From Apostichopus californicus (lineage: Eukaryota; Echinodermata; Holothuroidea; Aspidochirotida; Stichopodidae): 44,769 nucleotides of DNA. The position numbers and the translations under genes are program-made. Shown piece by piece: positions 44,650 through 44,769 of this stretch; the stretch's first letter is position 1, and each line of letters begins with the position of its first letter. The notes below the pieces were generated by a model. That model searched no databases. It saw only the letters and a list, made by a program, of their open reading frames with translations, and was not told the DNA's origin. The stretch lies in assembly GCA_020650975.1 (NCBI GenBank), contig JAIPMN010005874.1:1-44769 (forward strand), given 5' to 3'.

Positions 44650-44769
44650 TTTACTTTGTTGCTCTCTTACCTGCCTCCAGTCAACATCTGTCCACTTCAC
44701 CATCTACCTAACATACAATATCTTATAACTGTTATAAACTGTGTACCATATCATCCCACCTCCCCACCC
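44650..44769. repeat. Possible diverged copy C of the dispersed repeat, cut by window end
   Basis: TTTACTTTGTTGCTC, then CTTACCTGC, then CATCTACCTAA and CTGTGTACCAT follow the order of copies A and B, but with weak identity. Confidence 0.3.

Noticed and set aside
1..44769. CRISPR arrays, bacterial operons, ribosomal RNA
   Set aside because: Nothing of the kind was seen. The intron-exon structure and retroelements show animal nuclear DNA.

Overview
This window comes from an animal nuclear genome. It is AT-rich, with split genes, GT-AG introns, microsatellites, a tRNA-derived SINE and MITE-like DNA elements. The style of the repeats (C-run-rich hAT-like MITEs, a copia-like LTR element primed by a tRNA-iMet fragment, a short repeat ending in the motif AAGGCGCTTTACA) suggests a marine invertebrate, possibly an echinoderm. 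That taxonomic guess is inference and is weak.

Region 1 (1-4532): a nearly complete Ty1/copia LTR retrotransposon on the minus strand. It has an uninterrupted 1,328-codon gag-protease-integrase-RT-RNase H frame, a 385-bp 5' LTR, a primer-binding site matching the anticodon arm of initiator tRNA-Met, a polypurine tract, and the first 9 bases of the 3' LTR, which runs off the left edge.

Region 2 (4810-15791): eleven plus-strand exons that join in perfect phase into the C-terminal 545 residues of a SMYD4-like SET/MYND protein, ending at a TGA at 15789-15791. The first visible exon is entered in phase 1, so the N-terminal TPR exons must lie left of the window. The copia element therefore sits in a SMYD4 intron in antisense orientation. 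The introns carry an ATT microsatellite, a 130-bp tandem duplication, an 18-bp minisatellite with a 144-bp higher-order period, a 113-bp tandem duplication and a foldback element. A tRNA-SINE lies about 400 bp past the stop.

Region 3 (about 16.9-44.8 kb): mostly non-coding, AT-rich sequence with dispersed repeats. These include a hAT-type MITE with a perfect 8-bp target duplication (21467-21822), a second terminal-inverted-repeat element (21910-22376), a 747-bp TIR element with nested duplications (34896-35642), a decayed SINE copy near 30.4 kb, and a dispersed foldback family near 34.5, 39.75 and 44.65 kb. No second gene can be established. The best candidate is a weak three-exon model starting with a YY1-like ATG context at 23165. 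Some orphan open frames are recorded at low confidence because only a protein search could settle them.
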